Shown piece by piece: positions 1 to 6,722 of a DNA stretch of 10,087 nucleotides (positions within the stretch are counted from its first letter, which is position 1; the number at the start of each line of letters is the position of its first letter). The position numbers and the translations under genes were made by a program. The notes under the pieces were generated by a model that saw nothing but the letters and a program-made list of their open reading frames with translations, was not told the DNA's origin and did no database searches. Origin of the DNA: an uncultured Saprospiraceae bacterium (lineage in GTDB: Bacteria; Bacteroidota; Bacteroidia; Chitinophagales; Saprospiraceae). Where the stretch lies: positions 1-10,087 of the forward strand of contig CALGLY010000544.1 of assembly GCA_937959095.1 (NCBI GenBank), read 5' to 3'.

Positions 1-1
1 A

Positions 2-325
2 GGTACTATACTTTTTATGGACGAACCAGAAACAGCTTTACACCCTGATGCAGTACGTGAGATGGTAGAAATGTTAGTTGCAATGGCAAAATCAGGGGTG
101 CAAATTTTCATAGCTTCTCATAGTTATTTTGTTATTAAACAATTGGCGAACTGTGCAAGGCGAGAGACCATAAATGCTTGCTGTTGGAATTTAGAACGTG
201 AATCTCCACAAACAATAAATGCTTCTTTTCACAACTTGATTGATGGTGTACTTCCATCTAACTCTATTATTGATGAAGCCTTGAGAATGTATGATGAAGA
301 AATCCGTATTAACCTAAATACTTAA
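2..325 (+). CDS. AAA/ABC-type ATPase, C-terminal fragment (5' end outside window)
   Basis: This is the end of an ATP-binding protein whose start lies before the window. The reading frame is open from base 2. The first visible residues, GTILFMDEPETALHP, form a Walker B strand with its catalytic Glu (DEPE) and the following D-loop-like ALHP. About 25 residues later IFIASHS carries the switch histidine. This arrangement is that of the AAA_21/AAA_15 group (SMC/OLD-like ATPases). Only about 65 residues follow the switch histidine, too few for the TOPRIM nuclease domain of an OLD protein, so this looks like an ATPase-only subunit that would need a separate effector. The next gene starts 5 bases after the stop, so the two are probably co-transcribed. 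GC is about 35%, lower than the genes to the right. The Walker A motif and any sensor domain are not visible, so the exact family cannot be given. Confidence 0.85.
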   Translation, partial: GTILFMDEPETALHPDAVREMVEMLVAMAKSGVQIFIASHSYFVIKQLANCARRETINACCWNLERESPQTINASFHNLIDGVLPSNSIIDEALRMYDEEIRINLNT

Positions 326-330
326 TTCCT

Positions 331-882
331 ATGCCTATAACAGAAAGTGCTATTACGCTTGAATTTCCTGATGAAAACTATTTTCGTTTCGAAGATTGTG
401 CTGCTTATAAGGAGTTACAACATCTTCGTGAAATGGACGCTTGTTGGTATGACCAAGCTAACAATATCCTATATGTTATTGAATTGAAAAACTGGGAGAA
501 TAACCAACTTATCGAAGAAAATGATTCTAATATATCACCAAGTGAAATCGAAGAAATTAAGAAAAATATTAGTAAATCTCGAATCAAAAATTTAGTCGAA
601 AAATCAATTGGTAGTATTTGTATGATCACATCTATAATCCTTGAAAAGCCACAAGGCAATAGAATTCGATCTTGTGCACCTATGAATTTCAATGTAGATA
701 ATACTACACAAGTCAAACTGCTATCTATCATAAATTGGACAGATACCGACGAGTCTTATATTTCCAACATCAATACAGCTTATCGTTCTCGATTTAAGGC
801 TTATGCAAGGCTATTTGATATTAAGGCATATCTAGTATTAACAAAGCAAAAAGCAATAGAATCATTTGATTGGGTAAAATGA
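331..882 (+). CDS. Hypothetical protein, possible PD-(D/E)XK nuclease-like partner of the upstream ATPase
   Basis: I do not recognise this 183-residue protein as a named family. It has no signal peptide or membrane segment, so it is probably cytoplasmic. Residues 28-55 read ELQHLREMDACWYD followed by a hydrophobic strand and IELKNW. The acidic D36, then E51-L52-K53 at the end of the strand, with E28 or E34 upstream, fits the spacing of a PD-(D/E)XK metal-dependent nuclease core (D-x14-E-x-K). That is inference from motif shape only. The rest is Lys/Glu/Ile-rich with a helical middle (about 70-95). It starts 5 bases after the ATPase stop and its TGA overlaps the ATG of the methyltransferase. 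Its GC is about 31%, against about 45% in the methyltransferase, which suggests acquired DNA. It could instead be a non-catalytic fold that merely resembles the motif. Confidence 0.75.
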   Translation: MPITESAITLEFPDENYFRFEDCAAYKELQHLREMDACWYDQANNILYVIELKNWENNQLIEENDSNISPSEIEEIKKNISKSRIKNLVEKSIGSICMITSIILEKPQGNRIRSCAPMNFNVDNTTQVKLLSIINWTDTDESYISNINTAYRSRFKAYARLFDIKAYLVLTKQKAIESFDWVK

Positions 883-1514
883 AAAAAGCATTAAAAAATA
901 TAACTTCTTACTGTACCGACCACACTAGTACACCAGCACAAATTCTCTACGAACTAGAGCGCGAAACTTGGCTAAAGACCCTCGCGCCACAGATGTTGTC
1001 GGGACACTTGCAGGGGCAATTTTTTAGTTTTTTAAGTCGAATGATACGCCCAAAAGCTGTGCTAGAAGTCGGGACATTTACGGGCTATGCGGCTATTTGT
1101 CTCGCTGCAGGCTTGCAAAAAAGTGGGCAACTGCACACCATAGAAGTGAATGAAGAACTAGAATACCTCATCCGAAAATACATCAAAAAAGCAGGACTAG
1201 AAGACCAAATTCAACTACATATCGGCGATGCCAAGACGATTATTCCTAGCTTAGAAGTCGTGTTTGATTTAGTCTTTATAGATGCAGGAAAATTTGATAA
1301 TGCCTTCTATTATGAACTCGCCTTGCAGAAAATGAATGCAGGTGGACACATTCTTATTGATAATGTCCTTTGGGATGGAAAAGTAGCCACCAAAAAGAGC
1401 GATAAAGACACCCGCGATATTCATGCCTTTAATGAAATGGTACAAGCCGACGAGCGCGTAGAAAACATTATGCTGCCTATTCGAGATGGGGTGTTATTGG
1501 TGCGGAAGCTTTAG
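879..1514 (+). CDS. Class I SAM-dependent O-methyltransferase (Methyltransf_3, TrmR/YrrM-like)
   Basis: A 211-residue cytoplasmic methyltransferase of the cation-dependent O-methyltransferase group, which includes catechol and caffeoyl-CoA methyltransferases and the bacterial tRNA wobble-uridine enzyme TrmR. Visible motifs are an N-terminal MLSGHLQG, the SAM-binding loop VLEVGTFTGYAA, HTIEVNEE at the end of strand 2, FIDAGKFDNAFYY, and LIDNVLWDG. The Asp of FIDAGK and the Asp-Asn of LIDN are the expected metal ligands. The common DADK is DAGK here, which changes a residue next to the metal ligand and not the ligand itself. The length is normal. I chose ATG 879 over the in-frame TTG 870 because it gives an ATGA overlap with the preceding stop and the usual N-terminal length. 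The substrate cannot be told from sequence; TrmR-like tRNA modification is one possibility. Confidence 0.9.
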   Translation: MKKALKNITSYCTDHTSTPAQILYELERETWLKTLAPQMLSGHLQGQFFSFLSRMIRPKAVLEVGTFTGYAAICLAAGLQKSGQLHTIEVNEELEYLIRKYIKKAGLEDQIQLHIGDAKTIIPSLEVVFDLVFIDAGKFDNAFYYELALQKMNAGGHILIDNVLWDGKVATKKSDKDTRDIHAFNEMVQADERVENIMLPIRDGVLLVRKL

Positions 1515-1543
1515 GAGGACTTTTGTTTTGTTATAAATGTAAC

Positions 1544-1571
1544 CATCAGACGCTTGTAGAAGCGTCCGATG
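1544..1571. terminator. Hairpin between convergent genes, likely bidirectional terminator
   Basis: CATC-A-GACGCTT (1544-1555) pairs with AAGCGTC-C-GATG (1560-1571) across a GTAG loop, giving an 11-pair stem with one A/C mismatch. It lies between the stop of the methyltransferase (+) and the stop of the DUF4870 gene (-), where a shared terminator is expected. Only a short T run (AGTTTT) follows on the + strand, so efficient intrinsic termination is uncertain. Confidence 0.6.
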
Positions 1572-1579
1572 ACTAAGTT

Positions 1580-2005
1580 TTACTTCAAAAAACGGAAACT
1601 CAATGGATAACGAAAGACTTCTCCATTTGCACTTTTCAGCGACGCAACAATGACGAGTATAAACTGAATTATCGCCAATATCAATATTAATCCTATCAGT
1701 AGAAAAGGCAGCGTCAAAGAAGCCTCAGGATAATTGAAATGTTCGATAGCTACGCCTGTTCCAATAAGCATAGGAACAAAAGCCATGACAAGTATCATAT
1801 AATAAATAGTGAAACTTAACTGGAAGTTGAGCGACGATTTTCCATTCTCATCTACAAAGCTCGATTCTTCTTTCTTTAGTACCCACATCAAGAGCGGGCC
1901 TAGTATATTGCCAAAAGGAATAAAACCGCCTGCTAAACCTAAAGCGTGTGTCAGTACTCCCCATGTTTTTTCTTCCGAATGTGTGATTTCCATTTCGTGT
2001 TCCAT
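1580..2005 (-). CDS. DUF4870 domain-containing small membrane protein
   Basis: A 141-residue integral membrane protein of the DUF4870 family, which is widespread in bacteria and has no settled function. A short acidic N-terminus (EMEITHSEEKTW) precedes three hydrophobic segments at about 16-43, 64-85 and 98-122. The family signature is present: a Lys/Glu-rich stretch after the first segment, then NGKSSLNFQLSF leading into the second segment, and ANGEVFRYPLSFRFL at the C-terminus. The length is usual. ATG at 2005 is taken as the start; the Met four codons later is an alternative. It is on the same strand as the MATE gene but 218 bases downstream of it with a palindrome between, so it is probably transcribed separately. 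Confidence 0.88.
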   Translation of the reverse strand: MEHEMEITHSEEKTWGVLTHALGLAGGFIPFGNILGPLLMWVLKKEESSFVDENGKSSLNFQLSFTIYYMILVMAFVPMLIGTGVAIEHFNYPEASLTLPFLLIGLILILAIIQFILVIVASLKSANGEVFRYPLSFRFLK

Positions 2006-2050
2006 TTTGATGTATTAAAATATTATTTGGTAATTTCTAAAACGATGGGT

Positions 2051-2058
2051 CAAATATG
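2051..2058 (-). promoter_or_regulatory. Weak -7 box candidate for the DUF4870 gene
   Basis: Read on the minus strand this is CATATTTG, one base away from the Bacteroidota -7 consensus TAnnTTTG, 45 bases before the DUF4870 start. No clear TTG-type -33 element lies at the expected distance. Confidence 0.25.
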
Positions 2059-2143
2059 TGGAAAGTGATGTAGTTTTGGCGATTTAGTTCGATGATTCAA
2101 GAATAAAACTCGATGAAAGGAGTAAAATGTGATTATAATTCGT

Positions 2144-2169
2144 TTGGCTTGCCCGTACGGGCAAGCCAA
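2144..2169. repeat. Perfect 26-bp palindrome
   Basis: TTGGCTTGCCCGT (2144-2156) is followed directly by its exact reverse complement ACGGGCAAGCCAA (2157-2169), with no loop. It is GC-rich in an AT-rich intergenic stretch, 55 bases after the MATE stop and 139 bases before the DUF4870 start. As RNA it would form a strong hairpin, and it may stop or stabilise the MATE transcript, but no U-tract follows in that direction. It could also be a dispersed palindromic repeat or a protein-binding site. Confidence 0.8.
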
Positions 2170-2223
2170 GTGACCAAGTATTAAGAAGAAGATTTTTTTA
2201 AGGGAGTCGGCAAAAAAAGAAAA

Positions 2224-3507
2224 TCACCGAATAACCCGCCAATACCACCATGCCTGAAAGCCACCGCGCGCGACCATAAACAATAGTAAAGCCGCCCACA
2301 AGCCATGATTTTGATAAGGAACTTGAAGGGTAAAAAGTGCAAGCAGAAAAACACCAAAGGCGAGTAACATACTATCGCGCATCGCTTTGGAGGCGGTGAG
2401 ACCGATGAAAATACCATCCCAGAGATAGCAAGGCGTACTTAGTAATGGAAAAACAGCCATCCAAAATAAGAAGGGTAAAGCAGCTGCGATAATATTTTCT
2501 TGATTGGTGAAAACATGTAAAATTTGCAAGCCGAAAAGACCATAAGCTAGACTAAATAGAGCCGCCAATACCATGCCCCAAACAAAGGATAAACGAATCG
2601 CCTTGCGCGTTTGACTTACTTCTTTTGCACCATGATATTTGCCGACTAAACTCTCTGCCGCATAGGCGAAGCCATCCACGCCATAGGACATCCAATTGAC
2701 GAATTGGAGTAGAATAACATTGACTGCTAAAATCAAATCCCCTCCGTCGGAAGATTGATTGTAGAACAATCCGAAAGCGAGGGTTAAACAGACGGTTCTA
2801 ATGAAAATATCGCGATTGATAAGTAGGAAATCGCGCAACTTATCCCAAGCAACTATTGCCTTTTGCTGGTAGTGTTGCAAGAGGTAGTTATATTTCCAAT
2901 AGAATAAACCAATAGCGAGTAACAAACCAGTATATTGAGCAATGACGGTGCTATAGGCAACACCCTCTACATCCATGCCAAAATGGAGGACGAAGACAAA
3001 ATTGAGGACGATATTCACGATATTCACGACGACAGTGATAATAAGTGGATAAATCGCATTTTGCATTCCGAAGAACCAACCCATGAAAGCAAAAAGCCCC
3101 AACGAAGCAGGTGCTGCCCATATTCGGATATAAAAATAGGTGGCAATGAGTGGTGTTTGTGCCTCGGAGGCATTCATCAAATACATAGCTGCCTCCCCTA
3201 TCGGTACTTGAAAACTAAGTAAGGCAAAGGCCACTACAAGTACCACAAGTAGGGCGCGACCAAGGGTGTGAGTAAGGAGGGCTTCGTCTTGTTTTCCGAA
3301 GGCTTGCGCGGTGATGCCTGTCGTGCCCATACGAAGGAAACCAAAATTCCAATAAATGAAATTGAAAATCATTGCCCCTACGCCTACTGCCGCAATGTGT
3401 AATTCGGAGAGTCGTCCCATGAGTGCGGTATCAACGGTACTCAAGAGCGGCACGGAGATATTGCTGATGATATTCGGGATGGCGAGGCGTAAGATTTCTT
3501 TATTCAT
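2224..3507 (-). CDS. MATE family efflux transporter, DinF-like
   Basis: A 427-residue multidrug/toxin exporter of the MATE family, expected in the inner membrane with 12 helices and driven by a Na+ or H+ gradient. The N-terminus LAIPNIISNISVPLLSTVDTALMGRL is the hallmark first helix of the DinF subgroup and includes the conserved Asp (D26) involved in cation coupling in that group. Other family features are FLRMGTTGITAQAFG in helix 2, WFFGMQNAIYPLIITVVVNIVNIVLN near helix 5, and the second-half repeat containing NWMSYGVDGFAYAAESLVGKYHGA. The length is close to normal and no break is seen. The start at 3507 faces the divergent DUF2805 gene over only 46 bases. The transported substrate cannot be predicted. 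Confidence 0.95.
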   Translation of the reverse strand: MNKEILRLAIPNIISNISVPLLSTVDTALMGRLSELHIAAVGVGAMIFNFIYWNFGFLRMGTTGITAQAFGKQDEALLTHTLGRALLVVLVVAFALLSFQVPIGEAAMYLMNASEAQTPLIATYFYIRIWAAPASLGLFAFMGWFFGMQNAIYPLIITVVVNIVNIVLNFVFVLHFGMDVEGVAYSTVIAQYTGLLLAIGLFYWKYNYLLQHYQQKAIVAWDKLRDFLLINRDIFIRTVCLTLAFGLFYNQSSDGGDLILAVNVILLQFVNWMSYGVDGFAYAAESLVGKYHGAKEVSQTRKAIRLSFVWGMVLAALFSLAYGLFGLQILHVFTNQENIIAAALPFLFWMAVFPLLSTPCYLWDGIFIGLTASKAMRDSMLLAFGVFLLALFTLQVPYQNHGLWAALLLFMVARGGFQAWWYWRVIR

Positions 3508-3531
3508 AGATTATTTAGCTAGAACAAATTG

Positions 3532-3546
3532 CGTTTCGTTTCGTTT
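3532..3546. repeat. Short tandem repeat (CGTTT)x3 in divergent promoter region
   Basis: Three exact CGTTT units followed by CGCTTTT lie in the 46-base gap between the MATE start (minus) and the DUF2805 start (plus). A repeat here would sit in the promoter of one or both genes, where a change in copy number would alter spacing. Three units are too few to call it phase-variable. Confidence 0.6.
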
Positions 3547-3553
3547 CGCTTTT

Positions 3554-3853
3554 ATGAAGGCAAAAAAAATTATACTAACCTACGAACTCACCGAACGAGA
3601 CATAGATCGTATCATACAAATGGCATGGGAAGACCGCACACCCTTCGATGCCATAACGGCTCAATTTGGACTGAAAGAAGCCGAAGTGATTAAGCTTATG
3701 AAGTTTCAAATGAAACTCAATAACTGGAAGAAGTGGCGCGCCCGCGTGCAAGGTAGAAAAACAAAGCATGTGCAAGCAAGAGAAACCGAAATTAGTCGCT
3801 TTCGGTGTTCTAGGCAGCGTTCTATTTCAGGAAATCGTATTTCAAAGCGTTGA
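3554..3853 (+). CDS. DUF2805 / TIGR03643 family small protein
   Basis: A 99-residue protein of a conserved, uncharacterised family of small bacterial proteins known for conserved Trp and Met residues. The diagnostic stretch runs from about residue 10 to 72: ELTERDIDRIIQMAWEDRTP, then FDAITAQFGLKEAEVIKLM, then WKKWRARVQGRKTKH. The middle part resembles a helix-turn-helix, and the following segment is strongly basic, so nucleic-acid binding is a reasonable inference but unproven. The open frame runs upstream to 3356 inside the opposite MATE gene. I start at ATG 3554 because that part is antisense to MATE and family members begin shortly before the ELTERD segment. It is followed after 41 bases by purU on the same strand. 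The basic, Ser/Arg-rich C-terminal 20 residues are less conserved. Confidence 0.88.
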   Translation: MKAKKIILTYELTERDIDRIIQMAWEDRTPFDAITAQFGLKEAEVIKLMKFQMKLNNWKKWRARVQGRKTKHVQARETEISRFRCSRQRSISGNRISKR

Positions 3854-3882
3854 TTTTTCCATGCAAAATTGTCTAAAAGCAG

Positions 3883-3890
3883 TATACTTG
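3883..3890 (+). promoter_or_regulatory. Weak -7 box candidate before purU
   Basis: TATACTTG matches the Bacteroidota TAnnTTTG box at all but one position. It lies only 4 bases before the purU ATG, so if used it would start transcription at or next to the start codon and give a leaderless mRNA. There is no convincing -33 element, and purU could instead be read through from the DUF2805 gene. Confidence 0.25.
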
Positions 3891-3894
3891 CAGC

Positions 3895-4767
3895 ATGAAA
3901 ACGACAGCACCTAAACGCACAGCTATATTGCTCGCCCATTGCCCCGACCAGCAAGGAATTATTGCGAATGTGACAGACTTTCTGCACAGCAATAAAGGAA
4001 ATATTATTAGCCTTGAACAACACGTAGATGGAGAACAAAATCATTTTTTCATGCGTGTAGAATGGGAACTCGATGGCTTCTTGATTCCTAAAGAAAAAGT
4101 AGAAGAATTTTTCAAGACCTTAATCGCAGATCGCTACCAAATGCACTGGGAATTGCATTTCTCGGATCAGCCTACCCGCATGGCTATTTTTGTATCCAAG
4201 ATGTCGCACTGCTTGTATGATATTTTGCAACGTTGGGCATCGAAAGAGTGGGGGACAGAAAAACCGATTATTGTTAGCAACCATACTAATTTAGAGTATA
4301 TCGCCAAGCGATTCGATATTCCATTTTACCACTTTCCTATCACAAAGGAAAATAAAATAGAGCAAGAGCAGAAAATGCTAAAACTGCTCGACGAACAAGG
4401 CATCGACCTTATTGTTTTGGCGCGTTATATGCAGATTGTAACGGATACCCTTATCGGTACGTATCGCAATCGAATTATCAATATTCATCATTCCTTTTTG
4501 CCTGCTTTCATTGGCGCAAAACCTTATCATCAAGCCTATCGGCGTGGGGTGAAAGTAATTGGAGCGACTAGTCACTTCGTTACCGCAGAATTGGACGCTG
4601 GCCCGATTATTGAGCAAGATGTCGTGAAAATTTCGCATCGTGAAAGTATAAAAGACCTTATTCGGAAAGGAAAGGATGTAGAAAAGTTAGTGCTTTCTAG
4701 AGCGATTTGGTTAATGCTGAATCGTCGGATTTTAGCCTATCAGAATCGAACAGTGGTGTTTGATTAG
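3895..4767 (+). CDS. purU: Formyltetrahydrofolate deformylase
   Basis: PurU hydrolyses 10-formyltetrahydrofolate to tetrahydrofolate and formate in the cytoplasm. This balances the one-carbon pool and can supply formate for purine synthesis. The 290-residue protein has the standard two-part layout: an N-terminal ACT domain (about 8-85, beginning AILLAHCPDQQGIIANVTDFL) and a C-terminal formyltransferase-like hydrolase domain (about 94-282). The hydrolase begins MAIFVSKMSHCLYDIL and contains INIHHSFLPAFIGAKPYHQA and GATSHFVTAELDAGPIIEQD. N196, H198 and D234 correspond to the catalytic Asn-His-Asp of the GART formyltransferase fold (N106, H108, D144 in E. coli PurN), with exactly the same spacing. 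Length and motifs are complete. It may share a transcript with the DUF2805 gene 41 bases upstream. Confidence 0.97.
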   Translation: MKTTAPKRTAILLAHCPDQQGIIANVTDFLHSNKGNIISLEQHVDGEQNHFFMRVEWELDGFLIPKEKVEEFFKTLIADRYQMHWELHFSDQPTRMAIFVSKMSHCLYDILQRWASKEWGTEKPIIVSNHTNLEYIAKRFDIPFYHFPITKENKIEQEQKMLKLLDEQGIDLIVLARYMQIVTDTLIGTYRNRIINIHHSFLPAFIGAKPYHQAYRRGVKVIGATSHFVTAELDAGPIIEQDVVKISHRESIKDLIRKGKDVEKLVLSRAIWLMLNRRILAYQNRTVVFD

Positions 4768-4777
4768 GTTTTAAACC

Positions 4778-4844
4778 ATATAAGGCATATAAGGACATAT
4801 AAGCCAAAGTGACATGTATTTCACCTTTCTTATATGCCTTATAT
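4778..4844. terminator. Long inverted repeat with CATATAAGG iterations, likely bidirectional terminator
   Basis: ATATAAGGCATATAAG (4778-4793) pairs perfectly with CTTATATGCCTTATAT (4829-4844), a 16-bp stem around a 35-nt loop. The left arm is built of CATATAAGG units: two exact copies at 4777-4794, then an ACATATAAGC variant. The element fills the gap between the convergent purU (+) and VWA (-) genes, where a two-way terminator is expected. The stem is AT-rich and lacks a U-tract, so the termination role is inferred from position. Confidence 0.6.
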
Positions 4845-4865
4845 AGTTCAATATTAAATCTGTAC

Positions 4866-6722
4866 TTAGCGCTTTCCTAAGCCCTCTTTATGTTCTATAT
4901 TCTGTGCTTGTTTTACCAATTTAATAAAGCCCGCTCGGTAGTTTTGAGCATCGCTACCTTTTGCTTTTTTAGCCAATGCTAAAACATCCGAATAAGAAGC
5001 TGTGCCTTTAAAGTCAGAATCGCGCAACAACATCCCAAATGCTGCCACGGCTGCCGAAAAACGGAAATTATCACTCGCCTTTTCAGCAGTACGTTCTGTG
5101 TTAGAAACGACTTCTTCCAATAGACGGCTTTTACTGCCGTTTGCTTCTTTGTAGCGCAGCGCGACTGTTGCCAATTCCTTGCTTGAAGCCGTACTTTTTT
5201 TAATTTTTTGTTTTTGATATTTCAATTTTGGTTTGTTTTTCAAAAATTTCGATTGCACGTCTGCTGGAATGATTTCGTAGAGGGCAGTCACGGTATGTCC
5301 TGCACCTAGTTCGCCGGCATCTTTGGTGTCATCTTCGAAGTCTTCATTTGCTAAAAGGCGATTTTCATAGCCTATCAAGCGATAGCCCGCTACTTCGGTC
5401 GGGTTGAATTCTATTTGAATTTTCACGTCCTTTGCTATCGTAAACATCGTGCCACCAAACTCACTCACGAGCACTTTTTTAGCTTCCTCTAAGCCATCAA
5501 TATAGGCATGATTGCCATTGCCTTTATTGGCGAGTTTTTGCATTTTACTATCCTTATAATTCCCCATCCCGAAGCCTAAAACCGTTAGAAAGACACCACT
5601 TTCGCGTTTCTCCTCGATGAGACGCACGAGCTCATTGTCATTGCTTGTTCCTACATTGAAATCGCCATCGGTAGCTAGAATGATGCGGTTATTGCCTTGC
5701 TCCATGAAGTTTTCTTTGGCTATTTTGTAGGCCAACTTTATGCCTTGTCCACCAGCCGTAGAACCACCCGATTGTAAGCCATTGAGTGCCGTCAGGATTT
5801 TTTGCTTGTCTTTACCGCTCGTGGAAGGCAGCACCACGCCTGCCGCACCTGCATACACCACAAGCGCAACTCGATCCTGCGGCCGCATTTGCTCTACTAG
5901 CAACTCAAAAGAAGACTTGAGCAAAGGCAGCTTATTCGACGAGGACATACTCCCCGATACATCCACTAGGAAAACGAGGTTGGAAGGCGGCAAATTTTCG
6001 GTTTTTATCTTCTTTCCTTGCAAGCCAATATGTAGCAATTTATGCTCTTTTTGCCAAGGACATTCGGCTACTTCCGTGATTACTTCAAAGGGGTGTTCTC
6101 CTTGTGGTTCAGGATAATCATAATTGAAATAATTAATCATTTCTTCGATGCGGACGGCATCAGCAGGTGGTTTTTGATTGTTATTCAGGAAGCGGCGTAG
6201 ATTGCTATAGGATGCTGCATCCACATCTATAGAGAAAGTGGATTGTGGTTCGGCACTCGATTTATAGAAGCGATTTTCGTTGATGAGGTCGTATTCTTCT
6301 GTGTTGGAAATCACAGGAGTATTACTAATGCGATTAGATATCTTGTTACGTTTTCTTCGCTTACTCAAAGCATAGCCGAGAGATTTTTTCTCTCTCGACA
6401 GACCAAGAGCTGTCACTACAACTTCATCAAGTGAAACACCTTCTGACATCATAATATCTACGATTTTGGAAGCACCTATTGCTATCTCTTCTCTATTAAA
6501 ACCTGTGTAGGCAATCACTAAAGTCGCTAAGGAATCACTTAGAGTAATCGTATACATCCCATCAAAATTTGTAACTACTCCATTAGTTGTCCCTTTTTCC
6601 AATACACTAGCTCCAATAAGAGGTTCACCAGACTGGTCTGTGATTGTTCCTTTTATTACGAATTGTGCCTGTACTTGTACGCATAGCAATACCAGTGCAA
6701 GCAAGAACATTGTCTTTTGCAT
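4866..6722 (-). CDS. Secreted VWA domain protein (YfbK-like) with CarboxypepD_reg-like and SusC-type N-terminal segment
   Basis: A 618-residue exported protein. A signal peptide (about 1-19, ending VQA-Q) leads into a carboxypeptidase-regulatory-like beta sandwich (about 22-92, IKGTITDQSGEPLIGASV). Next comes SLDEVVVTALGLSREKKSLG (97-116), a sequence typical of SusC/RagA TonB-dependent receptors, then a basic patch KRRKRNK. The YfbK-type VWA N-terminal region follows (about 143-235, including STFSIDVDAASYSNLRRFL and RIEEMINYF). The VWA domain (about 247-425) has an intact metal site: D254, S256, S258, T322 and D352. The DUF3520 C-terminal region covers about 430-610. No TonB barrel is present. 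VWA proteins bind partners through the metal site, so a surface or periplasmic binding role is likely, but the partner is unknown. The first third is more AT-rich than the VWA part. Confidence 0.92.
   Translation of the reverse strand: MQKTMFLLALVLLCVQVQAQFVIKGTITDQSGEPLIGASVLEKGTTNGVVTNFDGMYTITLSDSLATLVIAYTGFNREEIAIGASKIVDIMMSEGVSLDEVVVTALGLSREKKSLGYALSKRRKRNKISNRISNTPVISNTEEYDLINENRFYKSSAEPQSTFSIDVDAASYSNLRRFLNNNQKPPADAVRIEEMINYFNYDYPEPQGEHPFEVITEVAECPWQKEHKLLHIGLQGKKIKTENLPPSNLVFLVDVSGSMSSSNKLPLLKSSFELLVEQMRPQDRVALVVYAGAAGVVLPSTSGKDKQKILTALNGLQSGGSTAGGQGIKLAYKIAKENFMEQGNNRIILATDGDFNVGTSNDNELVRLIEEKRESGVFLTVLGFGMGNYKDSKMQKLANKGNGNHAYIDGLEEAKKVLVSEFGGTMFTIAKDVKIQIEFNPTEVAGYRLIGYENRLLANEDFEDDTKDAGELGAGHTVTALYEIIPADVQSKFLKNKPKLKYQKQKIKKSTASSKELATVALRYKEANGSKSRLLEEVVSNTERTAEKASDNFRFSAAVAAFGMLLRDSDFKGTASYSDVLALAKKAKGSDAQNYRAGFIKLVKQAQNIEHKEGLGKR

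Noticed and set aside
870..878. TTG start for the methyltransferase
   Set aside because: ATG 879 gives a normal N-terminus and a typical ATGA overlap; the three extra codons add nothing.
331..882. Septu-type PtuB (HNH nuclease) or AriB/TOPRIM partner
   Set aside because: I see no HNH His/Asn pattern and no DxD of a TOPRIM domain; the only catalytic-looking pattern is D36/E51/K53.
3356..3553. N-terminal extension of the DUF2805 frame by 66 codons
   Set aside because: It runs antisense through the start of the MATE gene, and family members begin close to the ATG at 3554.
4777..4844. CRISPR-like array from the CATATAAGG repeats
   Set aside because: The units are 9 bases long and contiguous without spacers.
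4866..6722. TonB-dependent receptor
   Set aside because: Only the short SusC-type N-terminal segment is present; the rest is a VWA protein with an intact metal site and no beta-barrel.
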